DNA from: an uncultured Bizionia sp.
GTDB taxonomy: Bacteria; Bacteroidota; Bacteroidia; Flavobacteriales; Flavobacteriaceae
NCBI GenBank assembly: GCA_947496215.1
Contig: CANMCF010000011.1
Location: 1-64,000 of the forward strand
Reading direction: 5' to 3'
DNA: 64,000 bases
Each line of letters opens with the position of its first letter. Position 1 is the first letter of the stretch. Of this stretch, positions 34,377 through 43,040 are shown piece by piece. The translations under genes and the position numbers were made by a program. The notes under the pieces were generated by a model. The model was not told the origin of the DNA, made no database searches, and was given only the letters and a program-made list of their open reading frames with translations.

Positions 34377-35794
34377 AAAAGATGTGCCTGTTATTCATTG
34401 TCGTGAGCTGTGTTTGTTCTTCTCAGAACAAACAACTATTGTATGGTTTCAGTGAGGTTCCACAAGCTTTGTTGATCAACCCTGGTGCGCAAATTGAAAA
34501 CGATTGGTATGTAGGTGTTCCGTTATTGTCACATTTACATGCGAATGTTGGTCTGTCTGGACTTTCCGCATATGACGTATTTGCCAAAGATGGTCGTGAT
34601 TTCAACTCGAAATTGAGAGATGTGGTATATAGTATGGATGACAAGGATGTGTTTGCAATAAATCAGCAATTGGAAATATTGTCGGGCGGCTTTGCCTTTG
34701 GAAGTGATTACGAAAAAAACGAATACCTTTCTTTTGGACTATATGAGGAATTGGATGTGTTTTCATATTTTCCCAAGGATTATGCTGTTCTGGCTTATGA
34801 AGGCAATTTCAACAATATAGATAGAACATTTGATTTGAGTGATTTAAATGTAAGTGGAGAATTAATTTCTGTTTTGCATGTAGGGTACAATAAAAAGGTA
34901 AGCAATAAGCTTACAATAGGGGCAAGAGGTAAAATTTATTCCAGCCTAGTGAATGTTAATTCCACTAAAAATAGCGGGACATTTGTTACCAAACCAGGTA
35001 CGGAGAATTTTTACAAGCACATTTTCAATCTAGGTCTAGAGCTAAGAACATCTGGTTTGTCCAGCTTGACAAATGATGAAAATTCTGATTTTTCCAACGA
35101 TGTTTCCACATTGAAAAAGCGGGTGCTCTTTGGAGGAAACCTTGGACTTGGGTTTGATATTGGGTTTACTTACAGGTTAAAGGAGAACCTTACCATAGAT
35201 GGTAGTATTCAAGACATAGGTTTCATAAGGCATAAAAAAGACATAGAAAATCACAAATTGGATGGCTACTATGAGTTTGACGGAATAAACCCACTTTTTC
35301 CTGAGAGTAGTCAAGGGCAGACAGCTCAAGAATATTGGGATGAAGTAGCAGAACAATATGAGAATTTATTTGATGTAGAGAAGACAAATGACAAATACAC
35401 GACTTGGAGACCTGTAAAGTTGAATGCAGCCATAAATTATGCCTTTGGAAAGAATTCAAGCAAAGACGAATGTAATTGCAAGGCTAACACCGAGAGGTAT
35501 GACAATGCAGTTGGGATTCAATTATTTGCTGTCAATAGGCCAAAGCAACCACAGTTGGCTTTAACCGCTTTTTATTATAGACGTTTAATCGATCAATTAC
35601 GCTTAAAAGCAGCATACACATTGGACTCATATTCAAGTACAAACCTAGGTCTTGGAATTTCAGTGCATTTGGGCAATGTGAATTTCTATGTGATGGCAGA
35701 TAATTTATTGAAATTTCAGAACTTGGCAAAAGCGCAAAGCTTATCTTTACAATTAGGATTCAACTATATTTTTAAAACCAATGAAAACGAATAA
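34373..35794 (+). CDS. DUF5723 outer membrane barrel-like protein
   Basis: The protein has 473 residues. A signal peptide (ending VCSSQ) precedes a beta-rich chain with QALLINPGAQIENDWYVGVP, NGKLTIGARGKIYSSL-like (KLTIGARGKIYSS) and a C-terminal LQLGFNYIF ending typical of outer membrane barrels. The family DUF5723 is common in Flavobacteriia and has no assigned function. It overlaps both neighbours (4 and 14 bases) and so is coupled to the lipoprotein before it and the coiled-coil protein after it. Confidence 0.82.
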   Translation: MKKMCLLFIVVSCVCSSQNKQLLYGFSEVPQALLINPGAQIENDWYVGVPLLSHLHANVGLSGLSAYDVFAKDGRDFNSKLRDVVYSMDDKDVFAINQQLEILSGGFAFGSDYEKNEYLSFGLYEELDVFSYFPKDYAVLAYEGNFNNIDRTFDLSDLNVSGELISVLHVGYNKKVSNKLTIGARGKIYSSLVNVNSTKNSGTFVTKPGTENFYKHIFNLGLELRTSGLSSLTNDENSDFSNDVSTLKKRVLFGGNLGLGFDIGFTYRLKENLTIDGSIQDIGFIRHKKDIENHKLDGYYEFDGINPLFPESSQGQTAQEYWDEVAEQYENLFDVEKTNDKYTTWRPVKLNAAINYAFGKNSSKDECNCKANTERYDNAVGIQLFAVNRPKQPQLALTAFYYRRLIDQLRLKAAYTLDSYSSTNLGLGISVHLGNVNFYVMADNLLKFQNLAKAQSLSLQLGFNYIFKTNENE

Positions 35795-36626
35795 ATACAT
35801 TTTCGCATTATTGACTTTTTTTGCCATTATGCTATTGCCTGCCCAAAATAGTTTAAATGACTATAAATATGTAATTGTGCCAAATCAGTTTGAGTTTCAA
35901 AGGGAAGTAGACCAGTACAGGTTGAACTCTTTATCTAAATTCCTATTTGAAAAAAATGGATTCATAGCTTTAAAGGAAGGAGATGCATTGCCAAAAGAAC
36001 TTGTTGAGAACGGATGTCTATCCTTAAACGCAGATGTCTTGAACAATTCAGGATTGTTCAAGACCAAACTTAAGATACAATTGAAAAACTGTAGAGGTGA
36101 AGTTATGTATACTTCAGAAGTGGGAACATCCAGAGCAAAGAAGTTTGTTGTAGCATACAATGAAGCTTTAAGAGCAGCTTTCAAACATATGGGAGCATTG
36201 AACTATAAGTATTTGCCTAATGACAAGATTACAGGATTGACCAGCCTAAATGTAGAAGGAGGCGAGAAAGATGAGGAAATTGAAAAATTGAAAAAGGAAA
36301 TACAATCATTGAAAGAGAAAAAAGAGGAAGTGGTCGAAGTTGTCAAAGAAGACAAGGAGGTGTTGGAGGAAGAAGGAGTAGAGCAGCAGCAGCCGAAAAT
36401 AAGAAAAGAAGCAACAAAGGTTCTTTATGCCCAGCCAACCAACAATGGATATCAATTGGTGGATACAACGCCTAAGGTGATACATACCATATACGCTTCA
36501 GGTAAGAAAGACATATACATGGTTAAGGGAATTGATGCCTTGATATATAAAATAGATGGAGTGTGGACGATAGCTGAACAAAAGGAAAAAGGCTTGGAGG
36601 TAAAAACTTTGAATATTAAGTTTTAG
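35781..36626 (+). CDS. Hypothetical exported protein with coiled coil
   Basis: The protein has 281 residues. A signal peptide (MKTNKYIFALLTFFAIMLLPAQ) is followed by a region with YVIVPNQFEFQREVDQYRLN seen in many flavobacterial envelope proteins of unknown role. A highly charged Glu/Lys coiled-coil stretch spans about 160-210. The C-terminus reads IYASGKKDIYMVKGIDALIYKIDG. It is the last gene of the operon starting at 31788, overlapping the DUF5723 gene by 14 bases. It ends 6 bases before the converging rarA. Confidence 0.75.
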   Translation: MKTNKYIFALLTFFAIMLLPAQNSLNDYKYVIVPNQFEFQREVDQYRLNSLSKFLFEKNGFIALKEGDALPKELVENGCLSLNADVLNNSGLFKTKLKIQLKNCRGEVMYTSEVGTSRAKKFVVAYNEALRAAFKHMGALNYKYLPNDKITGLTSLNVEGGEKDEEIEKLKKEIQSLKEKKEEVVEVVKEDKEVLEEEGVEQQQPKIRKEATKVLYAQPTNNGYQLVDTTPKVIHTIYASGKKDIYMVKGIDALIYKIDGVWTIAEQKEKGLEVKTLNIKF

Positions 36627-36632
36627 ACCAAT

Positions 36633-37910
36633 CTAATAGCCGTATTTTTCTTTCCATCTCAACTTTAAAAAGTCTCTCTGGGCTTTTTCCCTAGCATTGT
36701 TTCCTGGATCGTATAGTTTTGTGTTCTTTATATCTTCTGGTAAGAACTCTTGAGAGGCAAAATTGTTTTCATAGTTGTGGGAATACTTGTAATCCTCACC
36801 ATAGCCAATCTCTTTCATTAATTTTGTTGGAGCGTTCCTAATGGATAGTGGAACAGACAAATCTCCAGTATTCTTAACCAACTGTTGAGCTTTTCCTATG
36901 GCTTCGTAGGCAGCATTGCTTTTTGGTGAGCAAGCAAGATATGTGGCACATTGACTTAAAATAATTCTAGACTCCGGGTAGCCAATTGTAGATACAGCTT
37001 GAAATGTAGTGTTGGCCATAACCAAAGCAGTAGGATTGGCATTGCCAATATCTTCGCTAGCCAAGATAAGTAAGCGTCTAGCTATGAATTTTACGTCTTC
37101 ACCACCTTCAACCATTCTAGCTAGATAATAAACGGCTGCATTTGGGTCACTACCACGAATGGATTTTATGAAAGCAGAAACTATGTCATAGTGTTGTTCG
37201 CCGGTTTTATCATAGCGAACTGTATTGTTTTGTACTTTTTCGAGAACAGCATCATTTGTGATTGTAATTTCGTCAGCACCTTCAGAATTTACCACAAGCT
37301 CGAAAATATTCAATAATTTTCTGGCATCTCCACCAGAAAGCCTTAATAAGGCTTCTGTTTCTTTTAGATTTATAGTTTTTTTAGCAATCTGTTCATCCTT
37401 TTTAATAGCTCGCCTTAAAAGGGCCTCCAAATCGTTTTTGTCGAAAGGTTTTAAAATATAGACTTGACATCGTGACAATAAAGCAGGGATAACCTCAAAA
37501 CTAGGGTTTTCCGTTGTGGCTCCAATCAATGTTACCCATCCTTTTTCTACCGCTTGTAGCAATGAGTCTTGTTGAGACTTGCTGAAGCGATGTATTTCAT
37601 CAATGAACAAAATGGGGTTTTTAGTGGTAAATAATCCCCCGCTGTTCTTGGCTTTTTCAATGACCTCTCTCACGTCTTTAACACCAGAGCTTATGGCACT
37701 CAATGTGTAGAATGGTCTTTTGGATTCTGTGGCGATGATGTTTGCCAAGGTAGTCTTACCTATGCCAGGAGGTCCCCAAAGTATTAAAGAGGGGATTAAC
37801 CCTTGAGCTATTTGCTTGGTCAATGTCCCCTGTTCTCCAACTAAATGTGTTTGACTTATGTAGTCTTCTAGTGTCTTCGGTCTTAAACGTTCTGCTAAAG
37901 GTTCATTCAT
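36633..37910 (-). CDS. rarA: Replication-associated recombination protein A (RarA/MgsA)
   Basis: The protein has 425 residues. AAA+ ATPase: N-terminal PLAERLRPKTLEDYISQ; Walker A GPPGIGKTT at 46-54; Walker B IDEIH with D104-E105; sensor GATTENPSFEV; arginine finger LLSRCQVY. The C-terminal part has the family hallmarks AFIKSIRGSDPNAAVYYLARM and LILASEDIGNANPTA. RarA is a clamp-loader-like ATPase acting at stalled replication forks. It is divergent from the rhomboid gene. Confidence 0.95.
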   Translation of the reverse strand: MNEPLAERLRPKTLEDYISQTHLVGEQGTLTKQIAQGLIPSLILWGPPGIGKTTLANIIATESKRPFYTLSAISSGVKDVREVIEKAKNSGGLFTTKNPILFIDEIHRFSKSQQDSLLQAVEKGWVTLIGATTENPSFEVIPALLSRCQVYILKPFDKNDLEALLRRAIKKDEQIAKKTINLKETEALLRLSGGDARKLLNIFELVVNSEGADEITITNDAVLEKVQNNTVRYDKTGEQHYDIVSAFIKSIRGSDPNAAVYYLARMVEGGEDVKFIARRLLILASEDIGNANPTALVMANTTFQAVSTIGYPESRIILSQCATYLACSPKSNAAYEAIGKAQQLVKNTGDLSVPLSIRNAPTKLMKEIGYGEDYKYSHNYENNFASQEFLPEDIKNTKLYDPGNNAREKAQRDFLKLRWKEKYGY

Positions 37911-38053
37911 ATGGTAAAATTAAAGTAATTATCTAAAAGAGAAACCTTATTAAAACAAATTTTATAGCTTGTGGTACAATACGATGTTAGGATTTACTGC
38001 CATTCTTGCATAAAAAGCGTTATTGGATTACTATTTGTTATATTTAGTTGTAT

Positions 38054-38791
38054 ATGAAAGACAAACAAGATCATTTTAAATTTTCACTGGAAGTTTTTGC
38101 ATACCCAATGCTATTCGTATTGTCCATATGGGCTGTATATGTCTTTGAAATACGATTTGGTTACCGATTCAACAAGTATGGAGTTTATCCACAAACATTA
38201 AGGGGCTTGAGAGGTATTCTATTTAGTCCTTTTATTCATTCTGGAATAAAGCACTTGTATTCCAATACGATTCCGTTATTCATATTGTCATCAGCTTTGT
38301 TTTATTTCTATAGACAAATAGCATGGAAGGTGGTTTTATATGGAATATTGCTTTCAGGCTTTCTAACTTGGTTAATTGGGAGGCAATCCTATCATATAGG
38401 AGCTAGCGGATTGATTTATGTATTGTTCAGTTTTAATTTTTTTAAGGGAATCTTTGCTAAACACTATAGATTGATTGCGCTTTCATTGCTGGTCATTTTC
38501 ATTTATGGGAGTATGTTTGTTTATGCCTTGCCAATAGATGAAAAAATATCATGGGAAGGTCATACGGCGGGTTTGATAACTGGTTTGTTGTTTGCATTGT
38601 TGTTTAGGAAAGAGATAGCCAAGCCCAAAAAGTATGTTTGGGAAAGAGAAGACTACAAAGAGGATGAAGATGAATTTTTAAGACATTTCGACGAAAACGG
38701 GAATTTCATAGAACAATTGGAAGAAGAAAAAATATCAGAAGACTCCAATGACTTGGAGATTAATTATACCTTTAGGGAAAATAAAGACTGA
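38054..38791 (+). CDS. Rhomboid-family intramembrane serine protease
   Basis: The protein has 246 residues from the ATG at 38054. Six hydrophobic helices span about 12-200. Catalytic S118 lies in HIGASGLIY, with H170 in WEGHTAGL as the dyad partner; the HxN-type region is SGIKHLYSNTIPL. The acidic C-terminal tail is cytosolic. Rhomboids cleave other membrane proteins in or near their helices; the substrate is unknown. The gene lies between rarA and rlmB. Confidence 0.92.
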   Translation: MKDKQDHFKFSLEVFAYPMLFVLSIWAVYVFEIRFGYRFNKYGVYPQTLRGLRGILFSPFIHSGIKHLYSNTIPLFILSSALFYFYRQIAWKVVLYGILLSGFLTWLIGRQSYHIGASGLIYVLFSFNFFKGIFAKHYRLIALSLLVIFIYGSMFVYALPIDEKISWEGHTAGLITGLLFALLFRKEIAKPKKYVWEREDYKEDEDEFLRHFDENGNFIEQLEEEKISEDSNDLEINYTFRENKD

Positions 38792-38804
38792 AGCTCTAAT
38801 AGAT

Positions 38805-39539
38805 CTATAGACGTTGTCTTAAGGCTTCGTATAAAAAGGCCCCACAGGCTACTGAAACATTCAATGACTCTATGTCTCCTAATAAAGGAAGCTTGGCTTT
38901 GGCATCGGCCAATTTCAAAACAGATGGATTAATACCTCTTCCTTCAGATCCCATTATCAATGCACAAGGTTCTTTGAATGAAACATCATAAAGTGTGTCA
39001 TTTGTCTTTTCTGTTGCAGCAATGACTTTAATACCTGAAGCTTGCAAGTGAAACATGGCATCTTTGATGTGATCTACCTTGCAAATCGGGACTTTGAATA
39101 CAGCGCCAGCACTTGTCTTGATGGTATCTCCATTTACAGGAGCTCCTCCTTTCTTTTGAACTATTATACCATTAACACCTGTACATTCAGCTGTTCTGAT
39201 GATTGCTCCAAAATTCCTTACGTCACTCAATTGGTCCAATAATAAAAATAGAGGTGTAACTCCACTCTCAATGGTCTCATTTATCAATTCTTCCAAATCA
39301 TAAAATGAAATAGGCGAGATTTGTGCAACTGCTCCTTGATGGTTGTTCTTGGTTAGTCTATTGAGCTTTTCAACCGGAACATAGGAAAAGTTAATCCCCT
39401 TCTGCCTCAGTAAAGCTTCCAATTCGGAATATAAATCCCCTTTAAGGCCTTTTTGAAGGAAAACCTTGTCTATTGATTGCTCAGCATTAACTGCTTCGAT
39501 AACGGCTCTCAATCCAAATATCTGTGTGCTCTTTTCCAT
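38805..39539 (-). CDS. rlmB: 23S rRNA (guanosine-2'-O)-methyltransferase RlmB
   Basis: The protein has 244 residues from the ATG at 39539. The start is chosen because EKSTQIFGLRAVIEA is the family N-terminus; a TACCTTTG -7-like element lies at 39545-39552, just upstream. The N-terminal substrate-binding domain reaches about residue 80. The SpoU/TrmH knot then has motif 1 (SDVRNFGAIIRTAE), motif 2 (IMGSEGRGI) and motif 3 (ESLNVSVACGAFLYE). It uses S-adenosylmethionine to methylate the 2'-OH of G2251 in 23S rRNA. It converges with the rhomboid gene, 13 bases apart. Confidence 0.92.
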   Translation of the reverse strand: MEKSTQIFGLRAVIEAVNAEQSIDKVFLQKGLKGDLYSELEALLRQKGINFSYVPVEKLNRLTKNNHQGAVAQISPISFYDLEELINETIESGVTPLFLLLDQLSDVRNFGAIIRTAECTGVNGIIVQKKGGAPVNGDTIKTSAGAVFKVPICKVDHIKDAMFHLQASGIKVIAATEKTNDTLYDVSFKEPCALIMGSEGRGINPSVLKLADAKAKLPLLGDIESLNVSVACGAFLYEALRQRL

Positions 39540-39638
39540 AGGGGCAAAGGTATTAAAAGCATATGGAATAAGGGTAATAAGCATTGAAAATGCTTTTATG
39601 TCTTGTCATATTTTTTCTAATTGAAATAAAATAAAAAA

Positions 39639-39663
39639 GCCAGAGAGTAATTTACTCTCTGGC
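39639..39663 (-). terminator. Terminator of the first SusCD operon
   Basis: gccagagagt (39639-39648) and actctctggc (39654-39663) form a perfect 10-bp stem with a 5-base loop. On the minus strand it is followed by a T-run. It lies 40 bases after the last gene of the operon. Confidence 0.9.
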
Positions 39664-39702
39664 CCATAATTAAAATATGTATGTAATCCTTATGTGAACA
39701 TA

Positions 39703-40686
39703 TTAGTTTTGTCTACCACCTACAAAGTTATCAGGCTTTGTTGGAGTACCCATTTTTCCTGTAGCAATAACAGAACCTGTATCAGCGTCAGTAACTGTAT
39801 AAGTTGTTCCAGCTATTGTCAACACATATTTTACTAAATATGCACCGCCGTCACCATTAGTAGCTCCAGGGTCTCCACTGTTCCAGTAGTCACCAGTATC
39901 TATGGATTCAACCCATACACCATCTTTGGCGAAAGTCAATACAGCAGGGATGTCAAAATGAGTAGCAGGAGTTTCTCCTGTAGTTGGATCCCATAAACTT
40001 GGAACCAACCAATAGTCACCGTCTGCTAAATCTCCAGCAGCCAATTTGATTTCTTCAGGACAATCTCCGTAGCTTGTAGCTACAGGTCCTCCAAAAGTAG
40101 AAGTGTAAATTTCTAAATCCAAATCGAAGTCACACGCGTGGTGCTCTTCATCGTCAGTACCTATGTACGTTGTATCCCATTCCATTCTGAATGTGAAATT
40201 AGTAGTCTCCAAGTTGGCAACTGTCACATTGATGGTGTCACTACCAGAAGATACCAATCCGTTACCATTACCAGAACTTGTCAATTTGAAAGTCAAGGTT
40301 TCTGTAGACTCTGGATAGATATCTGCAATTGCAGTGATATCGAAAGTGTAAGAAGAAGCATTCGCTGGGAATACGATCTTATGAGCAGGCAATGAACCTA
40401 GCCCATCACTAATAGACAATTCACTACCACTCGTAGAGAAGTCATCATTAGATCCGCTACCATCAACCAATTCCAATTTGAAATCCATAGATTCCTTGTA
40501 TGGTGTATCTACATTTAAGGTAAGGTTGGCTGTTTCCCCTTCAGTAATTGTGAAAGAGGTCGATGCCAAAGTAACAACAGGCTTTACTCCTTTGGATAGG
40601 TTCAAGTCGTCATCTGTACAAGAAGACGATAGACCACCTAATATCAACAAGGCAAGTAAAGATTTATATTTGAATATATTTTTCAT
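39703..40686 (-). CDS. SusCD-associated lipoprotein (Calx-beta/Ig-like)
   Basis: The protein has 327 residues. Lipobox S-S-S-C (Cys23) is followed by TDDD, an acidic surface-export signal. Residues 40-160 look like a Calx-beta/Ig domain (SFTITEGETANLTL, YPESTETLTFKLTSSG). The C-terminal part (MEWDTTYIGTDDE, CDFDLDLEIY, YGDCPEEIKL) is shared with the paralogue at 52542. It is the last gene of a SusC-SusD-lipoprotein-lipoprotein operon, so it probably sits on the outer face and helps capture the same ligand. The ligand is unknown. Confidence 0.8.
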   Translation of the reverse strand: MKNIFKYKSLLALLILGGLSSSCTDDDLNLSKGVKPVVTLASTSFTITEGETANLTLNVDTPYKESMDFKLELVDGSGSNDDFSTSGSELSISDGLGSLPAHKIVFPANASSYTFDITAIADIYPESTETLTFKLTSSGNGNGLVSSGSDTINVTVANLETTNFTFRMEWDTTYIGTDDEEHHACDFDLDLEIYTSTFGGPVATSYGDCPEEIKLAAGDLADGDYWLVPSLWDPTTGETPATHFDIPAVLTFAKDGVWVESIDTGDYWNSGDPGATNGDGGAYLVKYVLTIAGTTYTVTDADTGSVIATGKMGTPTKPDNFVGGRQN

Positions 40687-40694
40687 AATTTAAA

Positions 40695-41534
40695 TTAAAG
40701 TTTAGTATAATAGTTAGTGTAAACTCTGTCTCCTGATCCAAAACCGATTTCATAAACGATTCTAACATCTCCATTGGCAAGAACTTCACCATCAGTTCCA
40801 TCATTTGTCAATCCTGTTACTTCATTAGAGTAAAACCCTTGAGCCAGACCTTGTAAAGGCACTGTGATGTCTCCACAAATATCAATTAAGTTGTATCCTT
40901 GATCCGGAGCAATCGTTCCAGCACCCCATCCACCAGTCGTAACTGTTTTGAATGTATTGATGTCTGTCAATGTGAAAGTTTCAGTTCCTTGATTCCATTG
41001 CGCACCATCATCTCTAGTCGCAGTTACTTGATAACTGAAATCACCTATGGTAGATTGACAACCTACAAAAATGATGTCAAATGTCTCATTTAAGGTAGAT
41101 ACAGTAGTACCAGCCTCATTTGTCGAAGTTAAAACCAAACGCAAAGTTGTTTTCATTGTCGGGTTCAAACTTGCTGTATTAACATCGATTGGAATTTGTA
41201 CGAAAGTTCCATTTGCTGGAATTGTAACAACAGTTGAAGTATCAACAAAGTTGAATTCTACTCCTTCTGTAGCTGTACTGGAAGGATCTACTGCGTAGTT
41301 TACCGTAATCGGGCTAGCTGATGTTGTTCCATCTGCTCCACCAATCAATGATACAGGAAACTCTCTTCTTACTGCACCTAAATCTTCAAAATAGGCTACA
41401 GACTCAAAAGGTGACAAGAATCCTACAGCACGTGGTCCTTCCGTAAACCCAGAATCTACTTCGTCGTCTACAATACATGACTGGCTAAACAAAGCAGTCA
41501 ATAATACAATTGATAATAATTTTAAATTTTTCAT
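40695..41534 (-). CDS. SusCD-associated lipoprotein, SusE-like position
   Basis: The protein has 279 residues. Lipobox S-Q-S-C (Cys20) precedes IVDDEVD. The last 120 residues (DFSYQVTATRDDGAQWNQG, FKTVTTGGWGAGTIAPDQG, IDICGDITVPLQGLAQGFYS) are strongly conserved with the gene at 53630. It lies between the SusD-like gene (12-base gap) and the second lipoprotein gene (8-base gap). By position it resembles SusE/SusF glycan-binding lipoproteins, but the sequence family is not certain. Confidence 0.8.
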   Translation of the reverse strand: MKNLKLLSIVLLTALFSQSCIVDDEVDSGFTEGPRAVGFLSPFESVAYFEDLGAVRREFPVSLIGGADGTTSASPITVNYAVDPSSTATEGVEFNFVDTSTVVTIPANGTFVQIPIDVNTASLNPTMKTTLRLVLTSTNEAGTTVSTLNETFDIIFVGCQSTIGDFSYQVTATRDDGAQWNQGTETFTLTDINTFKTVTTGGWGAGTIAPDQGYNLIDICGDITVPLQGLAQGFYSNEVTGLTNDGTDGEVLANGDVRIVYEIGFGSGDRVYTNYYTKL

Positions 41535-41546
41535 TTTTCTTTTTTT

Positions 41547-43028
41547 TTAGTTATTATCCCAGAAAATCTTGGTGCTGAAAGCATCTGCTTGTGTCTGTGA
41601 AGGCACATTGGCAGAGTTACCAATATATTCTGAGTTTGGATACATTAGTCTATTCGGTTTGTCAGAAAATTGAGCACTAGTTGGAAGTGGTACAACTGGG
41701 TATCCAGTACGCGTGTATTCGATCCAAGACTCAATAGCATTGGTACCATTGTGAGAAACCCATTTTTGAGTCATAATGGCTTCCAATTTGTTAGCGTTGC
41801 TTCCTGTCCATCCCAATCCAACTACTCCATTAGCACTAGTTGTGTAACCTGTAGCAGATCCAGCACCCAAGTGATTGAAAGAAGCAGCGATACCAGCTTC
41901 AAACATAGCTTGAGCTCCAGCGTCACCTCCAGGCAAGTTTCCGTTTAACATAGCCTCAGCTTGTAAAAAGAAAGATTCAGAAGCCAACATGATGTAACCA
42001 TCTTGAGCAGAATCAATGACCAATCCTGTTCCAAGAGGGGATAAATCCACACTACCATTGTCTTGAGCTCCTTGTTCTATTCCAACAAAGTTTCCATTTG
42101 CATTTTGAGCGTAGATTCTAGAAAGTCTAGGATCTGCAGCACCATTTGAAGCACCACTCAAAAATTCAACAGCATGTTCACTGGCTCTTATGAAGTTTCT
42201 ACTTGTCGTGGCATTTCCATCCGTATCAAATCCATATAGGTTGTAAAAAGGGTTTTGTTGAGCACCTTCTCCATTGGAGTAACCAGGGTTGATTGTAACA
42301 TCTGCAGCAACAAAGTCAGCTCCAGACAAAGAAGCGAAACCAGCAGCAACTTCAGCAGTAAGCTCTGTTGCAGAAGCAGCTCTAACCAATAATCTCAATT
42401 TCAAAGTGTTGGCAAAACGTATCCATGCAGCGTTGTCCCCTCCAAAAATAACATCTTCATCTCCAACTGCATTTCCAACGTTGTCTTGCAACATTACTAT
42501 TGCTTCATCAACTTGCGCCAACAAAGCTTTGTAGATCTCAGCATCATCATCATATGCTGGAGTCAAATTTTCACCTCTTTGGTGAGCTTGAGAATATGGC
42601 GCATCACCATATAAATCCACTATGTATTGCATGTAGAAAGATTTCATAATCTTAGCAATAGCTTTGTGATTATTAAATGTAGTACCTTCAGAATTGATGA
42701 TAGTTTGGTATGCAAAAGTATTCAAGTAAATACCACTCCAAACGTCAGAATAGAAGGTATTACTTATTGCCAAAGAAAATTCCTCGGCGAAACCACCTGT
42801 AAAAGAGTTGATGTTAGGACCCCATGTATTCATGAAGGCATTACCCAACCTGTTCATTCTACGAGCTTGTAGCCTGTATACTTGCGTTTGAGCACCTGTT
42901 AAAACTAAATTAGGTGGTACGTTTTCCGATGTCGGATTATTTGGAGAGTCATTTACGTCCAAATATTCGTCACATGACATTTGCATTAATCCCAATGCAA
43001 ATAAAAATATTATAATTCTTGTTTTCAT
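41547..43028 (-). CDS. SusD/RagB-type nutrient-binding lipoprotein
   Basis: The protein has 493 residues. Lipobox M-Q-M-S-C is followed by DEYLDVNDSPNNPT, the typical mature start. The NTSE-like VYRLQARRMNRLGNAFMNTWGPN and HQRGENLTPAYDDDAEIYK segments place it in the SusD-like_2 group. It sits on the outside of the outer membrane as the lid of the SusC channel and hands ligand to it. It follows SusC by 12 bases. Confidence 0.92.
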   Translation of the reverse strand: MKTRIIIFLFALGLMQMSCDEYLDVNDSPNNPTSENVPPNLVLTGAQTQVYRLQARRMNRLGNAFMNTWGPNINSFTGGFAEEFSLAISNTFYSDVWSGIYLNTFAYQTIINSEGTTFNNHKAIAKIMKSFYMQYIVDLYGDAPYSQAHQRGENLTPAYDDDAEIYKALLAQVDEAIVMLQDNVGNAVGDEDVIFGGDNAAWIRFANTLKLRLLVRAASATELTAEVAAGFASLSGADFVAADVTINPGYSNGEGAQQNPFYNLYGFDTDGNATTSRNFIRASEHAVEFLSGASNGAADPRLSRIYAQNANGNFVGIEQGAQDNGSVDLSPLGTGLVIDSAQDGYIMLASESFFLQAEAMLNGNLPGGDAGAQAMFEAGIAASFNHLGAGSATGYTTSANGVVGLGWTGSNANKLEAIMTQKWVSHNGTNAIESWIEYTRTGYPVVPLPTSAQFSDKPNRLMYPNSEYIGNSANVPSQTQADAFSTKIFWDNN

Positions 43029-43040
43029 TTTTCTTTTTTT

